Positions 13,100-18,880 of a DNA stretch of 21,896 bases are shown here, piece by piece. The translations under genes and the position numbers were made by a program. The notes under the pieces were generated by a model. That model saw nothing but the letters and a program-made list of their open reading frames with translations, was not told the DNA's origin and did no database searches. Position 1 is the stretch's first letter. Every line of letters starts with the position of its first letter. Where the stretch lies: positions 1-21,896 of the IMG/VR virus record IMGVR_UViG_3300031227_000494, one strand, 5' to 3'. The stretch is from a virus.

Positions 13100-13309
13100 A
13101 TGGAACCACGCTTTGCAATTAAATGCTGTTCTGAATTAATAGCTTTGACAATACCAGAAATGGAAAAGGTTGAAGTTGAAATTAGGTCATTATTGATGGA
13201 GAGGGCATATATTCAGACCCATCCAGAAAAATATGATTCAAAATTGCACGTTGGAATATTTGCACCGGAAGAAATCAAAAACCTTTCACAAGGTATGAGG
13301 ATAGAATAA
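13100..13309 (+). CDS. Small phage protein, paralogue of 14974-15222
   Basis: Starting at ATG 13100 after TTTGGAGG, this gives 69 residues beginning MEPRFAIKCCSELIALTIPE. The earlier in-frame ATG at 12992 is rejected because that region reads better in another frame. The C-terminal part HPEKYDSKLHVGIFAPEEIK is clearly similar to NPEKFDSRLHGDIFTEEEKI of the later gene, with the shared pattern PEK[YF]DS[KR]LHxxIFxxEE and MR near the end. The function is unknown. It is coupled to the annealing-protein gene by a TAATG overlap. Confidence 0.75.
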   Translation: MEPRFAIKCCSELIALTIPEMEKVEVEIRSLLMERAYIQTHPEKYDSKLHVGIFAPEEIKNLSQGMRIE

Positions 13310-13947
13310 TGGATAATTTAATTTACTGGAATAAAGTCTCAACACCACCACCAAATATGTTAAAAACAATAAAAGCTGGTCGGTTAAAAGGTATGTCTGA
13401 TATAAAACCACAGTGGAGATACCATATTATGACAGAAGTTTTTGGGCCGTGTGGTATTGGTTGGAAATACACTGTTACAAATAAATGGACTGAAAATGGT
13501 TCTGATAATCAAATTTTTGCATTTGCAGATATTGAGCTATATTTTTTACACGCTGGTGTTTGGTCTGAACCAATTCCGGGTCATGGTGGTAGTATGTTAG
13601 TCGCAAAAGAATCAAAAGGACCACATTCAAGTGATGAGGCTTTTAAAATGGCGATAACTGATGCACTTAGTACGGCAATGAAATTAATTGGTGTTGCATC
13701 TGATATTTATATGGGTAATTGGGATGGAACTAAATATATAAACAAGCCACCAGCTCCGCAAAAAGAAATAACAATAGGTGAAGAAAACGTTGCTTGGTTG
13801 GTTGGTTTCTGCAAAAGAAATAAAATAATAGATCCATCAACTAAAAAAGAGTTCCAATCTCATTATCAATTCAACCCATACGTTACTACTGAAAAAGAAT
13901 TTGGAGAGATAAGAAAGCAAATCGAGTCAGAATACAATGAGGCTTAA
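13309..13947 (+). CDS. Rad52/Sak-like single-strand annealing protein
   Basis: This 212-residue protein would coat and anneal single-stranded DNA during phage recombination. The core spans about 20-140: GRLKGMSDIKPQWRYHIMTE, then beta strands (WKYTVTNKW, IFAFADIELYF), then DEAFKMAITDALSTAMKLIG and VASDIYMGNWDGTKY. A helix-rich segment ending 'ALSTAMKLIGVASDIYMG' is typical of Rad52-superfamily phage annealing proteins, possibly Sak3 type. The subfamily is uncertain. The next gene encodes a YqaJ exonuclease, the usual partner. The C-terminal 50 residues are a charged helical tail that may bind that partner. Confidence 0.8.
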   Translation: MDNLIYWNKVSTPPPNMLKTIKAGRLKGMSDIKPQWRYHIMTEVFGPCGIGWKYTVTNKWTENGSDNQIFAFADIELYFLHAGVWSEPIPGHGGSMLVAKESKGPHSSDEAFKMAITDALSTAMKLIGVASDIYMGNWDGTKYINKPPAPQKEITIGEENVAWLVGFCKRNKIIDPSTKKEFQSHYQFNPYVTTEKEFGEIRKQIESEYNEA

Positions 13948-13948
13948 A

Positions 13949-14536
13949 ATGATATATGACTTCAGCCAATATAGCCCAGAATGGTGGAAAATAAGAGAAC
14001 AGAGGTTAACAGGCTCCCATGCTCAAGCTATTGGTGTTAACGGTAAAGGATTGAAAACATATACCCGTAAAATAATGTCAGAGTATTATTCTTCTGCTCA
14101 AATTGAAACATACTCAAACGATGATATGCGAAGAGGTCTTGAGCGTGAAGACAAAGCGGCAAGTGAATATAGTATTGAACACATGACAGTATTAAAAAAG
14201 GTCGGATTTGTTACGAGAGGGGATCATGTTGGAGTCAGCCCTGACAGACTTGCAGATGAAAATGGCTTGGTGGAAATAAAATGTCCTAAAGACTCAACAT
14301 ACCTTGATTTATTATTGGATAAAAAGATAGACACGAAATATATATGGCAAATGCAAATGCAGCTACTTATATGCGAGAAAGATTGGTGCGACTATGTTGT
14401 GTATAACCCAAACTTTGAAACACGCTTATTTGTGCAAAGAATCGAACCAGATGCTAAAAAGTTCAAGGCTTTGGAAGAAGGGATTGAGTCAGGAATTAAA
14501 ATGATAAAAGATATAGAAGAAAGGATGGCATTATGA
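13949..14536 (+). CDS. YqaJ-family recombination exonuclease
   Basis: The 195-residue nuclease is related to lambda exonuclease and should resect DNA ends for the annealing protein. From ATG 13949 (GAGG upstream) the motifs are WWKIREQRLTGS near the N-terminus, RGLEREDKAASEY with its Glu at 67, and the active site SPDRL...GLVEIKCP (D99, E109, K111). IWQMQMQLLI follows. The in-frame ATG at 13937 is an alternative that would overlap the upstream gene. All catalytic residues of the family are present, so it is probably active. Confidence 0.93.
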   Translation: MIYDFSQYSPEWWKIREQRLTGSHAQAIGVNGKGLKTYTRKIMSEYYSSAQIETYSNDDMRRGLEREDKAASEYSIEHMTVLKKVGFVTRGDHVGVSPDRLADENGLVEIKCPKDSTYLDLLLDKKIDTKYIWQMQMQLLICEKDWCDYVVYNPNFETRLFVQRIEPDAKKFKALEEGIESGIKMIKDIEERMAL

Positions 14537-14607
14537 AAAAAGAAATAGAAATAGACACAACACCATACGAATTAGCTGAAAGGAAATCGCATGATCACAT
14601 TAAATGA
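14533..14607 (+). CDS. Micro-ORF coupling exonuclease and next gene
   Basis: The 24-residue frame is MKKEIEIDTTPYELAERKSH then DHIK. Its ATG overlaps the exonuclease stop (ATGA) and its end overlaps the next gene by 17 bases. The ribosome binding site of that gene lies within it. It may be a tiny protein or just a coupling frame. Confidence 0.4.
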   Translation: MKKEIEIDTTPYELAERKSHDHIK

Positions 14608-14986
14608 AACAACCAAAACAAAAACAATCGAGATTGACGGATTTGAGTTAGATATTGACATAACTTTTGAATTTACAATATCAAAAGGCTACCCGGCAAC
14701 ATGGGACGAACCAGGGGTTGATGAAGAAATCGAGATTATCTTGAATGAATCAAGAACAATCGAAAGCATTATAAAAGAATGTTCTGATCTGGTTGATATT
14801 GAGAAAGAAGGTATAGTAATTGATTTTGGCAAGGTTTTAGACGATATACAGCAGCTTATTGATGCAGATGATATCCTACATCAAGAACTGTACGAAGATG
14901 CAAGGAACGACTATTTAAGCGACTATGGCGATTATCTTTATGAACAGAAAAAAGATAGAGAAATGGAGGAAACATGGGGAAATTAA
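14591..14986 (+). CDS. Acidic phage protein of unknown function
   Basis: The 131-residue protein begins MITLNETTKTKTIEIDGFEL. Beta strands at the start include the phrase ITFEFTISKGYPATWDEPGV, which I have the impression is common in small proteins of phage recombination and replication regions. The rest is acidic and helical. No catalytic motif is visible. AAAGGAAA lies before the ATG. Its 3' end overlaps the next gene by 13 bases. Confidence 0.75.
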   Translation: MITLNETTKTKTIEIDGFELDIDITFEFTISKGYPATWDEPGVDEEIEIILNESRTIESIIKECSDLVDIEKEGIVIDFGKVLDDIQQLIDADDILHQELYEDARNDYLSDYGDYLYEQKKDREMEETWGN

Positions 14987-15222
14987 CAGATAAAGAAAGG
15001 CAGATTGCAACAAACGCAATAGGCAAAAGATACAAAATGGAAGTAGGGGCAATGACATTAAATTTAACAATAAAAGAAATGAATCAAACGGTTATGAACA
15101 TAATGTCTTTTAATATTAAACGTTCTCGTAAAGACAATCCTGAAAAGTTTGACTCGCGCTTGCATGGTGATATTTTTACTGAGGAAGAAAAAATTAATAT
15201 TAATAATAGTATGAGAGGATAA
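14974..15222 (+). CDS. Small phage protein, paralogue of 13100-13309
   Basis: The 82-residue protein begins MGKLTDKERQIATNAIGKRY. Its C-terminal half, NPEKFDSRLHGDIFTEEEKI, matches the 13100 gene, so the two are probably an old duplication inside one operon. The N-terminal halves have diverged. GGAGG lies before the ATG. The function is unknown. Confidence 0.75.
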   Translation: MGKLTDKERQIATNAIGKRYKMEVGAMTLNLTIKEMNQTVMNIMSFNIKRSRKDNPEKFDSRLHGDIFTEEEKININNSMRG

Positions 15223-15223
15223 T

Positions 15224-15370
15224 ATGGAAACAAGTGAAAAATTAGACAAGCTTGCCCCAGCATTAATAAAAGCTCAGGATGAGATGGCAGGAGCTAAAAA
15301 AGGATCTTTAAACCCATTCTTCGGCTCAAAATATGCGGACTTAACGTCTGTTTGGCAAGCGCTATCGTGA
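15224..15370 (+). pseudogene. Truncated ERF-family recombination gene (remnant)
   Basis: The 48-residue frame begins METSEKLDKLAPALIKAQDE and continues AGAKKGSLNPFFGSKYADL, TSVWQALS, ending at TGA 15368. The NPFFxSKYADLxSVWxA phrase is the conserved start of ERF (essential recombination function) annealing proteins, which are normally some 200 residues. Everything after it is missing. The start has a good GAGG site, so the fragment may still be translated. A complete Rad52-like annealing protein lies upstream, so ERF is probably redundant here. Confidence 0.8.
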
Positions 15371-15528
15371 CGTTACTCTTAAAATAGTGATTATGGGTAA
15401 CAAGAGTGTACTACTTTGCACTAAAACAGGTATAAAAATGAAATTAAGGGTATCACAGTGTTACTACTAAGAGTATCAACACGTTACTTTTGAATATAAA
15501 ATAACAATATACAAAAAGGAAAACAAAG
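15371..15528 (+). other. Gene-poor patch replacing the rest of the ERF gene
   Basis: No ERF homology continues in any frame. The stretch has several imperfect repeats of a GTTACTCTT-like word (near 15371, 15404 inverted, 15461 and 15483), including ACGTTACTCTTAAAATA against ACGTTACTTTTGAATATA. A 25-codon frame is present but has no ribosome binding site. It may be foreign DNA or the scar of a deletion. Confidence 0.4.
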
Positions 15529-15723
15529 ATGGCCTTTATAAAAGGAAAATCATATTTAACAAGTCGTGGGGATCATGTTGAATTTGTAAGAACAATAGAA
15601 GAAGACGGGCAGTATAATGTATTTAGGCACAATAAAAAACTAAACTACAGACCATTTTACACTGATAAAGATGGGAAAACAGCATATGGTGAATTTATAT
15701 CAGATACTAAAGTCGACAAATAA
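15529..15723 (+). CDS. Small basic protein of unknown function
   Basis: The 64-residue protein begins MAFIKGKSYLTSRGDHVEFV. It is beta-rich and basic, with YNVFRHNKKLNYRPFYTDKD and a C-terminal YGEFISDTKVDK. AAAAAGGAAA lies before the ATG. It is intact although it sits between two broken genes. It may be an SH3-like or OB-like small fold, but this is only a guess from strand content. Confidence 0.65.
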   Translation: MAFIKGKSYLTSRGDHVEFVRTIEEDGQYNVFRHNKKLNYRPFYTDKDGKTAYGEFISDTKVDK

Positions 15724-15761
15724 ACAACAACTCCCCTGACAGGGAATAAAGGAGAACAAAG

Positions 15762-16034
15762 ATGAATATCACAATAGGAAAATATAAACTATCATCAAGC
15801 TAAAATGATTTCACAGTATCAGAGATCAAAACAATTGAGAAGAGTGAGAAAAGTGAAAAGGTTGGTGAAACATACGAATCTGGAACAAGTTACCATCCTT
15901 CTTTAGAATCAGCATTAAATAACGTTTTTAAGAGACGTTTACTTATATCTTAGGCTACTACACTAAAAGCGTTGATAGAAGAGGTTCATGCGTACGGAGA
16001 AGAACTGAGAACTATATTTAAACAAATTATATAA
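15762..16034 (+). pseudogene. Phage small-protein gene broken by two in-frame stops
   Basis: AAAGGAG and ATG start a frame of 91 codons, interrupted by TAA at codon 14 (15801-15803) and TAG at codon 64 (15951-15953). It ends at TAA 16032. Read through, it encodes MNITIGKYKLSSS, then NDFTVSEIKTIEKSEKSEKV...YHPSLESALNNVFKRRLLIS, then ATTLKALIEEVHAYGEELRT. This overall plan (IGKYxL, ExKTI, SLESAL, a final helix) resembles a common small phage protein. No indels are seen, so decay is recent, or the stops are suppressed. Other genes here end with TAA and TAG, which argues against recoding. Confidence 0.75.
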
Positions 16035-16046
16035 AGGAGCTACACT

Positions 16047-16352
16047 ATGAAGTTAGGAATATCAATTAAGTTAGATGTCACAAAAATAGACAAGTCAAGA
16101 ATCTTTGCTGGCAAGAAAGGTAAATATATAGACCTAACCACATTTATTGACCTTGATAATGAAGGGCAGTATGGTGACCACGGATTCATAAGTCAATCAG
16201 TTTCGAAAGAAGAAAAGGAACAGGGTGTGCAAACTCAGATCTTGGGGAATTGCCGTGTGTTTTATAACGATAACCAAACACAAAATACACAAAATAACAA
16301 CCAGCAGAACAACCAACAACAACCTATACCAGATGACCAAATTCCGTTTTGA
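16047..16352 (+). CDS. SSB-like phage protein with acidic tail
   Basis: The 101-residue protein begins MKLGISIKLDVTKIDKSRIF and continues FAGKKGKYIDLTTFIDLDNE, then YGDHGFISQSVSKEE and ILGNCRVF. It ends with an Asn/Gln-rich linker and the tip IPDDQIPF. The short OB-like core, flexible linker and acidic PF tip match single-strand-binding proteins, whose tip recruits partners. Its position in a recombination operon fits. Members of this small group are common in phages, but DNA binding by this one is inferred. AAAGGAG precedes the ATG. Confidence 0.8.
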   Translation: MKLGISIKLDVTKIDKSRIFAGKKGKYIDLTTFIDLDNEGQYGDHGFISQSVSKEEKEQGVQTQILGNCRVFYNDNQTQNTQNNNQQNNQQQPIPDDQIPF

Positions 16353-16390
16353 TTAATAAAACCGTTGCTACGGACAAGCCGCTGAACTGC
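16353..16390 (+). repeat. Intergenic hairpin repeat, plus-strand copy
   Basis: Two bases after the SSB-like gene stop, TAATAAAACCGTTGCTACGG is identical to the minus-strand copy at 9517-9559. ACAAG, CCG and CTGAACTGC follow, a decayed right arm. As with the others, it sits between a stop codon and the next start, in the direction of transcription. Confidence 0.8.
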
Positions 16391-16403
16391 AAAGGGCACA
16401 GAT

Positions 16404-17435
16404 ATGATAAAATTAATACATGGTGACTGTTTAGAAAAAATGAAAGATATTGAATCTGGATCGGTTGATTTAATACTTACCGACTTGCCTTATGGTAATA
16501 TGAATACAGACGGTGGGCGTAAGATGGGAATTGATGGGTGGGATTTAGCAATAGAACCTGCGACTGTCCATGAAATATCAAACCGTATTTTAAGAAAAAA
16601 TGGAAAAATGATTTTGTTCGGACAAGAGCCTTATACCGGCAGATTAATAGACCAATCTGTTCCTAATCTACCCTTTAGTTATCGTGCTATATGGGAAAAG
16701 GACAATTTTGCAAATGCCTTGGGTACAAAGGTTAATATGGTTTCTTTTACCGAAGATGTCTTAATCTTTAGCAAGAGGCATCAGAAGCATGATTTTGAAG
16801 GTATGCACCCATTAAGAGAATACTTCAAATATATAATGATTTTTATAGGGCTAAACCTCAAGCAAATTAATAGCAGATTGGGACACAGGAGAGCCGAACA
16901 TACTTTTTATATAAATAGCACTCAATACGGATTATGCACTGAAAAAACATATCTGGAATTAATGGAAGTTTTCAGCATTGATGTGCTTTCCGATTTTAAA
17001 ACTTTCGGCGAGCTAAAAGAAATTGATACCGAATATAGACAAACCCTCCTAAAACAAATGAATGATCAATATCCAAGTATTTTTAACCTTTGGGAAGGCG
17101 GAAAATATAAATCAAACATACTCAAATATAAAAAAGATTACGATGGTTATCACCCAACACAAAAACCAGTTTTATTACTTGAAGATTTGATTAAAACTTT
17201 CAGCAATGAAAATAATTTGGTTGTTGATTTGACAATGGGTAGTGGCTCAACAATGGTAGCTTGCCAAAACACAAATAGGAATGGGATAGGCATAGAGCTT
17301 GACGAAAACTATTTCAATATAGCTAAACAGCGTTGTTGCATAAAATCCGCTAATAAGTTAATGCACCGGACGAGCCGGTGCATCAACACATTATTTCCGT
17401 ATTTTAAAAATAATACTAATAAACTCGCCCCATAA
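16404..17435 (+). CDS. DNA methyltransferase (beta-type motif order)
   Basis: The 343-residue enzyme has catalytic motif IV TDLPYG (26-31) first, then a target-recognition region of about 220 residues including LKQINSRLGHRRAEHTFYI. HPTQKP (250-255) and AdoMet motif I DLTMGSGST (275-283) with GIGIELD (294-300) follow. This order is the beta class of amino-methyltransferases, and DLPY fits N6-adenine or N4-cytosine. The conserved enzyme should end near NYFNIAKQR (302-310). The last 33 residues (from CCIKSANKL) are odd: they translate a hairpin and run 45 bases into the convergent gene, so the original stop is probably lost. Confidence 0.92.
   Translation: MIKLIHGDCLEKMKDIESGSVDLILTDLPYGNMNTDGGRKMGIDGWDLAIEPATVHEISNRILRKNGKMILFGQEPYTGRLIDQSVPNLPFSYRAIWEKDNFANALGTKVNMVSFTEDVLIFSKRHQKHDFEGMHPLREYFKYIMIFIGLNLKQINSRLGHRRAEHTFYINSTQYGLCTEKTYLELMEVFSIDVLSDFKTFGELKEIDTEYRQTLLKQMNDQYPSIFNLWEGGKYKSNILKYKKDYDGYHPTQKPVLLLEDLIKTFSNENNLVVDLTMGSGSTMVACQNTNRNGIGIELDENYFNIAKQRCCIKSANKLMHRTSRCINTLFPYFKNNTNKLAP
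17357..17387. terminator. Bidirectional hairpin between convergent operons
   Basis: ATGCACCGG and CCGGTGCAT form a perfect 9-base stem around ACGAG, and GTT/AAC extend it outward past one mismatch. It lies between the rightward recombination operon and the leftward tail/lysis operon. There is no strong T-run, so termination efficiency is uncertain. The ACGAG loop and GTT/AAC arms resemble the hairpin-repeat family. Confidence 0.6.
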
Positions 17436-17750
17436 GTAAGTTGCAACCCACCATGTTCTTGCCCTGATCCAACGCCCTTCTGATTTTAGAATATCTGAGA
17501 GTATGCAGCTTGCCTGGAAGTTGGTGCATTTTGTTCCATCAACAAACTTTTTTGTCTTTTTCAATTTATCATGAATAATCCACGCTTGAGAAGCAAGAAT
17601 ATAAGCATGTTTCTTTGTATCATATACTTCAAGCGGTCCTGATATATCAACCGCGCCGGTTGCCCCATCAGACGGGAACTGTGGTTCAACCCGAATCCAT
17701 TTGCCATATCTTGGATTATAATAACGTATTTGGTCTTGAATTATATACAT
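17391..17750 (-). CDS. DUF1353-like phage protein next to lysis genes
   Basis: I start this at ATG 17750 (AGGT upstream), giving 119 residues from MYIIQDQIRYYNPRYGKWIR; a TTG start at 17783 is less likely. The middle reads FPSDGATGAVDISGPLEVYD, then AWIIHDKLKK and CTNFQASCILSDILKSEGRW. The 'SDGAT...WxxHDxL' pattern is that of DUF1353-type proteins found beside phage lysozymes. A role at the cell envelope has been suggested for such genes but is unproven. The 3' end overlaps the extended methyltransferase frame. Confidence 0.7.
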   Translation of the reverse strand: MYIIQDQIRYYNPRYGKWIRVEPQFPSDGATGAVDISGPLEVYDTKKHAYILASQAWIIHDKLKKTKKFVDGTKCTNFQASCILSDILKSEGRWIRARTWWVATYLWGEFISIIFKIRK

Positions 17751-17775
17751 ATTAATACCTATTGACTTATAACAT

Positions 17776-17925
17776 TTACTCAACGATATTACTTAAAATA
17801 TTTCCAAGTTCCCCTGATACAGTTAAACAAATAATCAACGTCACAATAACAATCGACAACGTGATATATGCCGTCATTCTGCCCTTAACAGATACAGGCA
17901 ACAAAGATTTTAAATATTCTTTCAT
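17776..17925 (-). CDS. Small single-span membrane protein (lysis region)
   Basis: The 49-residue frame begins MKEYLKSLLPVSVKGRM and has one hydrophobic span, AYITLSIVIVTLIICLTV (19-36), followed by a short polar tail. Its ATG overlaps the lysozyme stop (ATGA). Location and topology fit a holin, antiholin or small spanin-like protein. The N-terminus carries net positive charge and is probably cytoplasmic. No cysteine-based lipobox is present. Confidence 0.7.
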   Translation of the reverse strand: MKEYLKSLLPVSVKGRMTAYITLSIVIVTLIICLTVSGELGNILSNIVE

Positions 17926-18338
17926 GCGAAATCCTCGATTATTTTTGCAAGACGTTCTGCTCGTTCAGGAGTCTGTTTATACCACAAACTGTCACGCATT
18001 TGTGCTGCTGCCTCTCTTAAATCGTTACATTGAAAAGCAAATATCATTTTCTTGAATTTACGGAATCCACCGAAACCTAACTGAAACCGCATATTAATTA
18101 AAGAATGTTGGACATCTTGTGGGTATTTCTCAAAGTCATCTAAAAATATAAGCTGTAAGTCTGTAAAACAAGAGTTTATATCTTCACCTAACATGAACAA
18201 AGCTTCACGCTCAGAAATGCCCTTTTTAGCAAGGTTACGTCCCACACCTATTGTATGGTATCCCTCAGTGCATAAATACGGGTATAACGACAACCCCTCA
18301 TCATCAACAAGCATTTTTTGAATTAATTGTTTATCCAT
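17922..18338 (-). CDS. Phage lysozyme (GH24, T4-lysozyme family)
   Basis: From ATG 18338 this gives 138 residues, beginning MDKQLIQKMLVDDEGLSLYP. The family core is EGLSLYPYLCTEGYHTIGVG: catalytic Glu at 14, Cys at 23 where T4 lysozyme has Asp20, and Thr at 29. Cys at this site is known in natural members and is compatible with activity. The C-terminal lobe ends QMRDSLWYKQTPERAERLAK. There is no signal peptide, so release should depend on a holin. Its ATG overlaps the upstream stop (TAATG). The longer frame to 18407 is rejected. Confidence 0.92.
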   Translation of the reverse strand: MDKQLIQKMLVDDEGLSLYPYLCTEGYHTIGVGRNLAKKGISEREALFMLGEDINSCFTDLQLIFLDDFEKYPQDVQHSLINMRFQLGFGGFRKFKKMIFAFQCNDLREAAAQMRDSLWYKQTPERAERLAKIIEDFA

Positions 18339-18646
18339 TACAGAACACCAAAAGCTTTTAAAGCTATTCCTATCACGGTTGTCGTTAGCAACGCAATAGT
18401 AACCCACTGTCTTGATATCGAATATTTTATTTCATCACGTGGACAGCTTGCTTGAAAATTTTTAATTTGGCTTATAGTACCTTCTGGACTAAATGCAACG
18501 TCATATTTTGCCCACAAAGAATTAACTTGATTTGAGACATTATTTATTCGTTCTGTTTGCACAGCTATAAGCCCGACTGCTGTTTCAATTTTATCAACTT
18601 TCCGTTCCATTACATCCAGCTTTTCCAGAATCAATTTTTCAGTCAT
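18338..18646 (-). CDS. Holin-like protein: coiled coil with C-terminal membrane span
   Basis: The 102-residue protein begins MTEKLILEKLDVMERKVDKI, a heptad-patterned coiled coil (about 1-45). A linker with two cysteine-free turns follows, and then a C-terminal span QWVTIALLTTTVIGIALKAF (about 79-98). This tail-anchored design resembles XhlA-type lysis proteins. It lies immediately before the lysozyme and is coupled by TAATG. A holin role is the best guess from shape and position, and is not proven. Confidence 0.7.
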   Translation of the reverse strand: MTEKLILEKLDVMERKVDKIETAVGLIAVQTERINNVSNQVNSLWAKYDVAFSPEGTISQIKNFQASCPRDEIKYSISRQWVTIALLTTTVIGIALKAFGVL

Positions 18647-18661
18647 TTCAGCCCCGTTTAA

Positions 18662-18880
18662 CTATAGCTCCAATTTATAAACAAATTGTCTAGCTGAATC
18701 CAGAACATATGTTCCGCTATCAGTTTCAACTTTAACCGCAACATGCGGAAAGAACATCCTGGCATCATATCCAAGCTTATGAAGTTCTTTGATGTAATAC
18801 GCTGTATAATTTGTGCAATCACCAACACCATTTTCAGGCACGACCCATTTATGGTCTGGGGTCGCATAATTAACTCCCAT
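18662..18880 (-). CDS. Mini transglutaminase-like cysteine protease-fold protein
   Basis: From ATG 18880 this gives 72 residues, starting MGVNYATPDHKWVVPENGVG. A catalytic-triad pattern is visible: Cys22 in GDCTNYTAYY, His46 in FPHVAVKV and Asp61 in YVLDS. This order and spacing match bacterial transglutaminase-like (BTLCP-type) proteins, which are much larger, so this is a minimal core. The frame overlaps the spike gene by 11 bases. A different frame with a better GGGAG site (from 18867) is not protein-like. It may act on the cell wall at entry or lysis. Confidence 0.65.
   Translation of the reverse strand: MGVNYATPDHKWVVPENGVGDCTNYTAYYIKELHKLGYDARMFFPHVAVKVETDSGTYVLDSARQFVYKLEL

Noticed and set aside
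15762-16034. Alternative genetic code with TAA or TAG read as sense
   Set aside because: Most other intact genes in the window end cleanly at TAA, TGA or TAG at expected positions, so a general recoding is not supported. The two internal stops are better explained as mutations.
18658-18867. 69-residue frame with a good GGGAG site over the transglutaminase-like gene
   Set aside because: Its composition is not protein-like, while the overlapping frame has a coherent Cys-His-Asp core and a normal tail.
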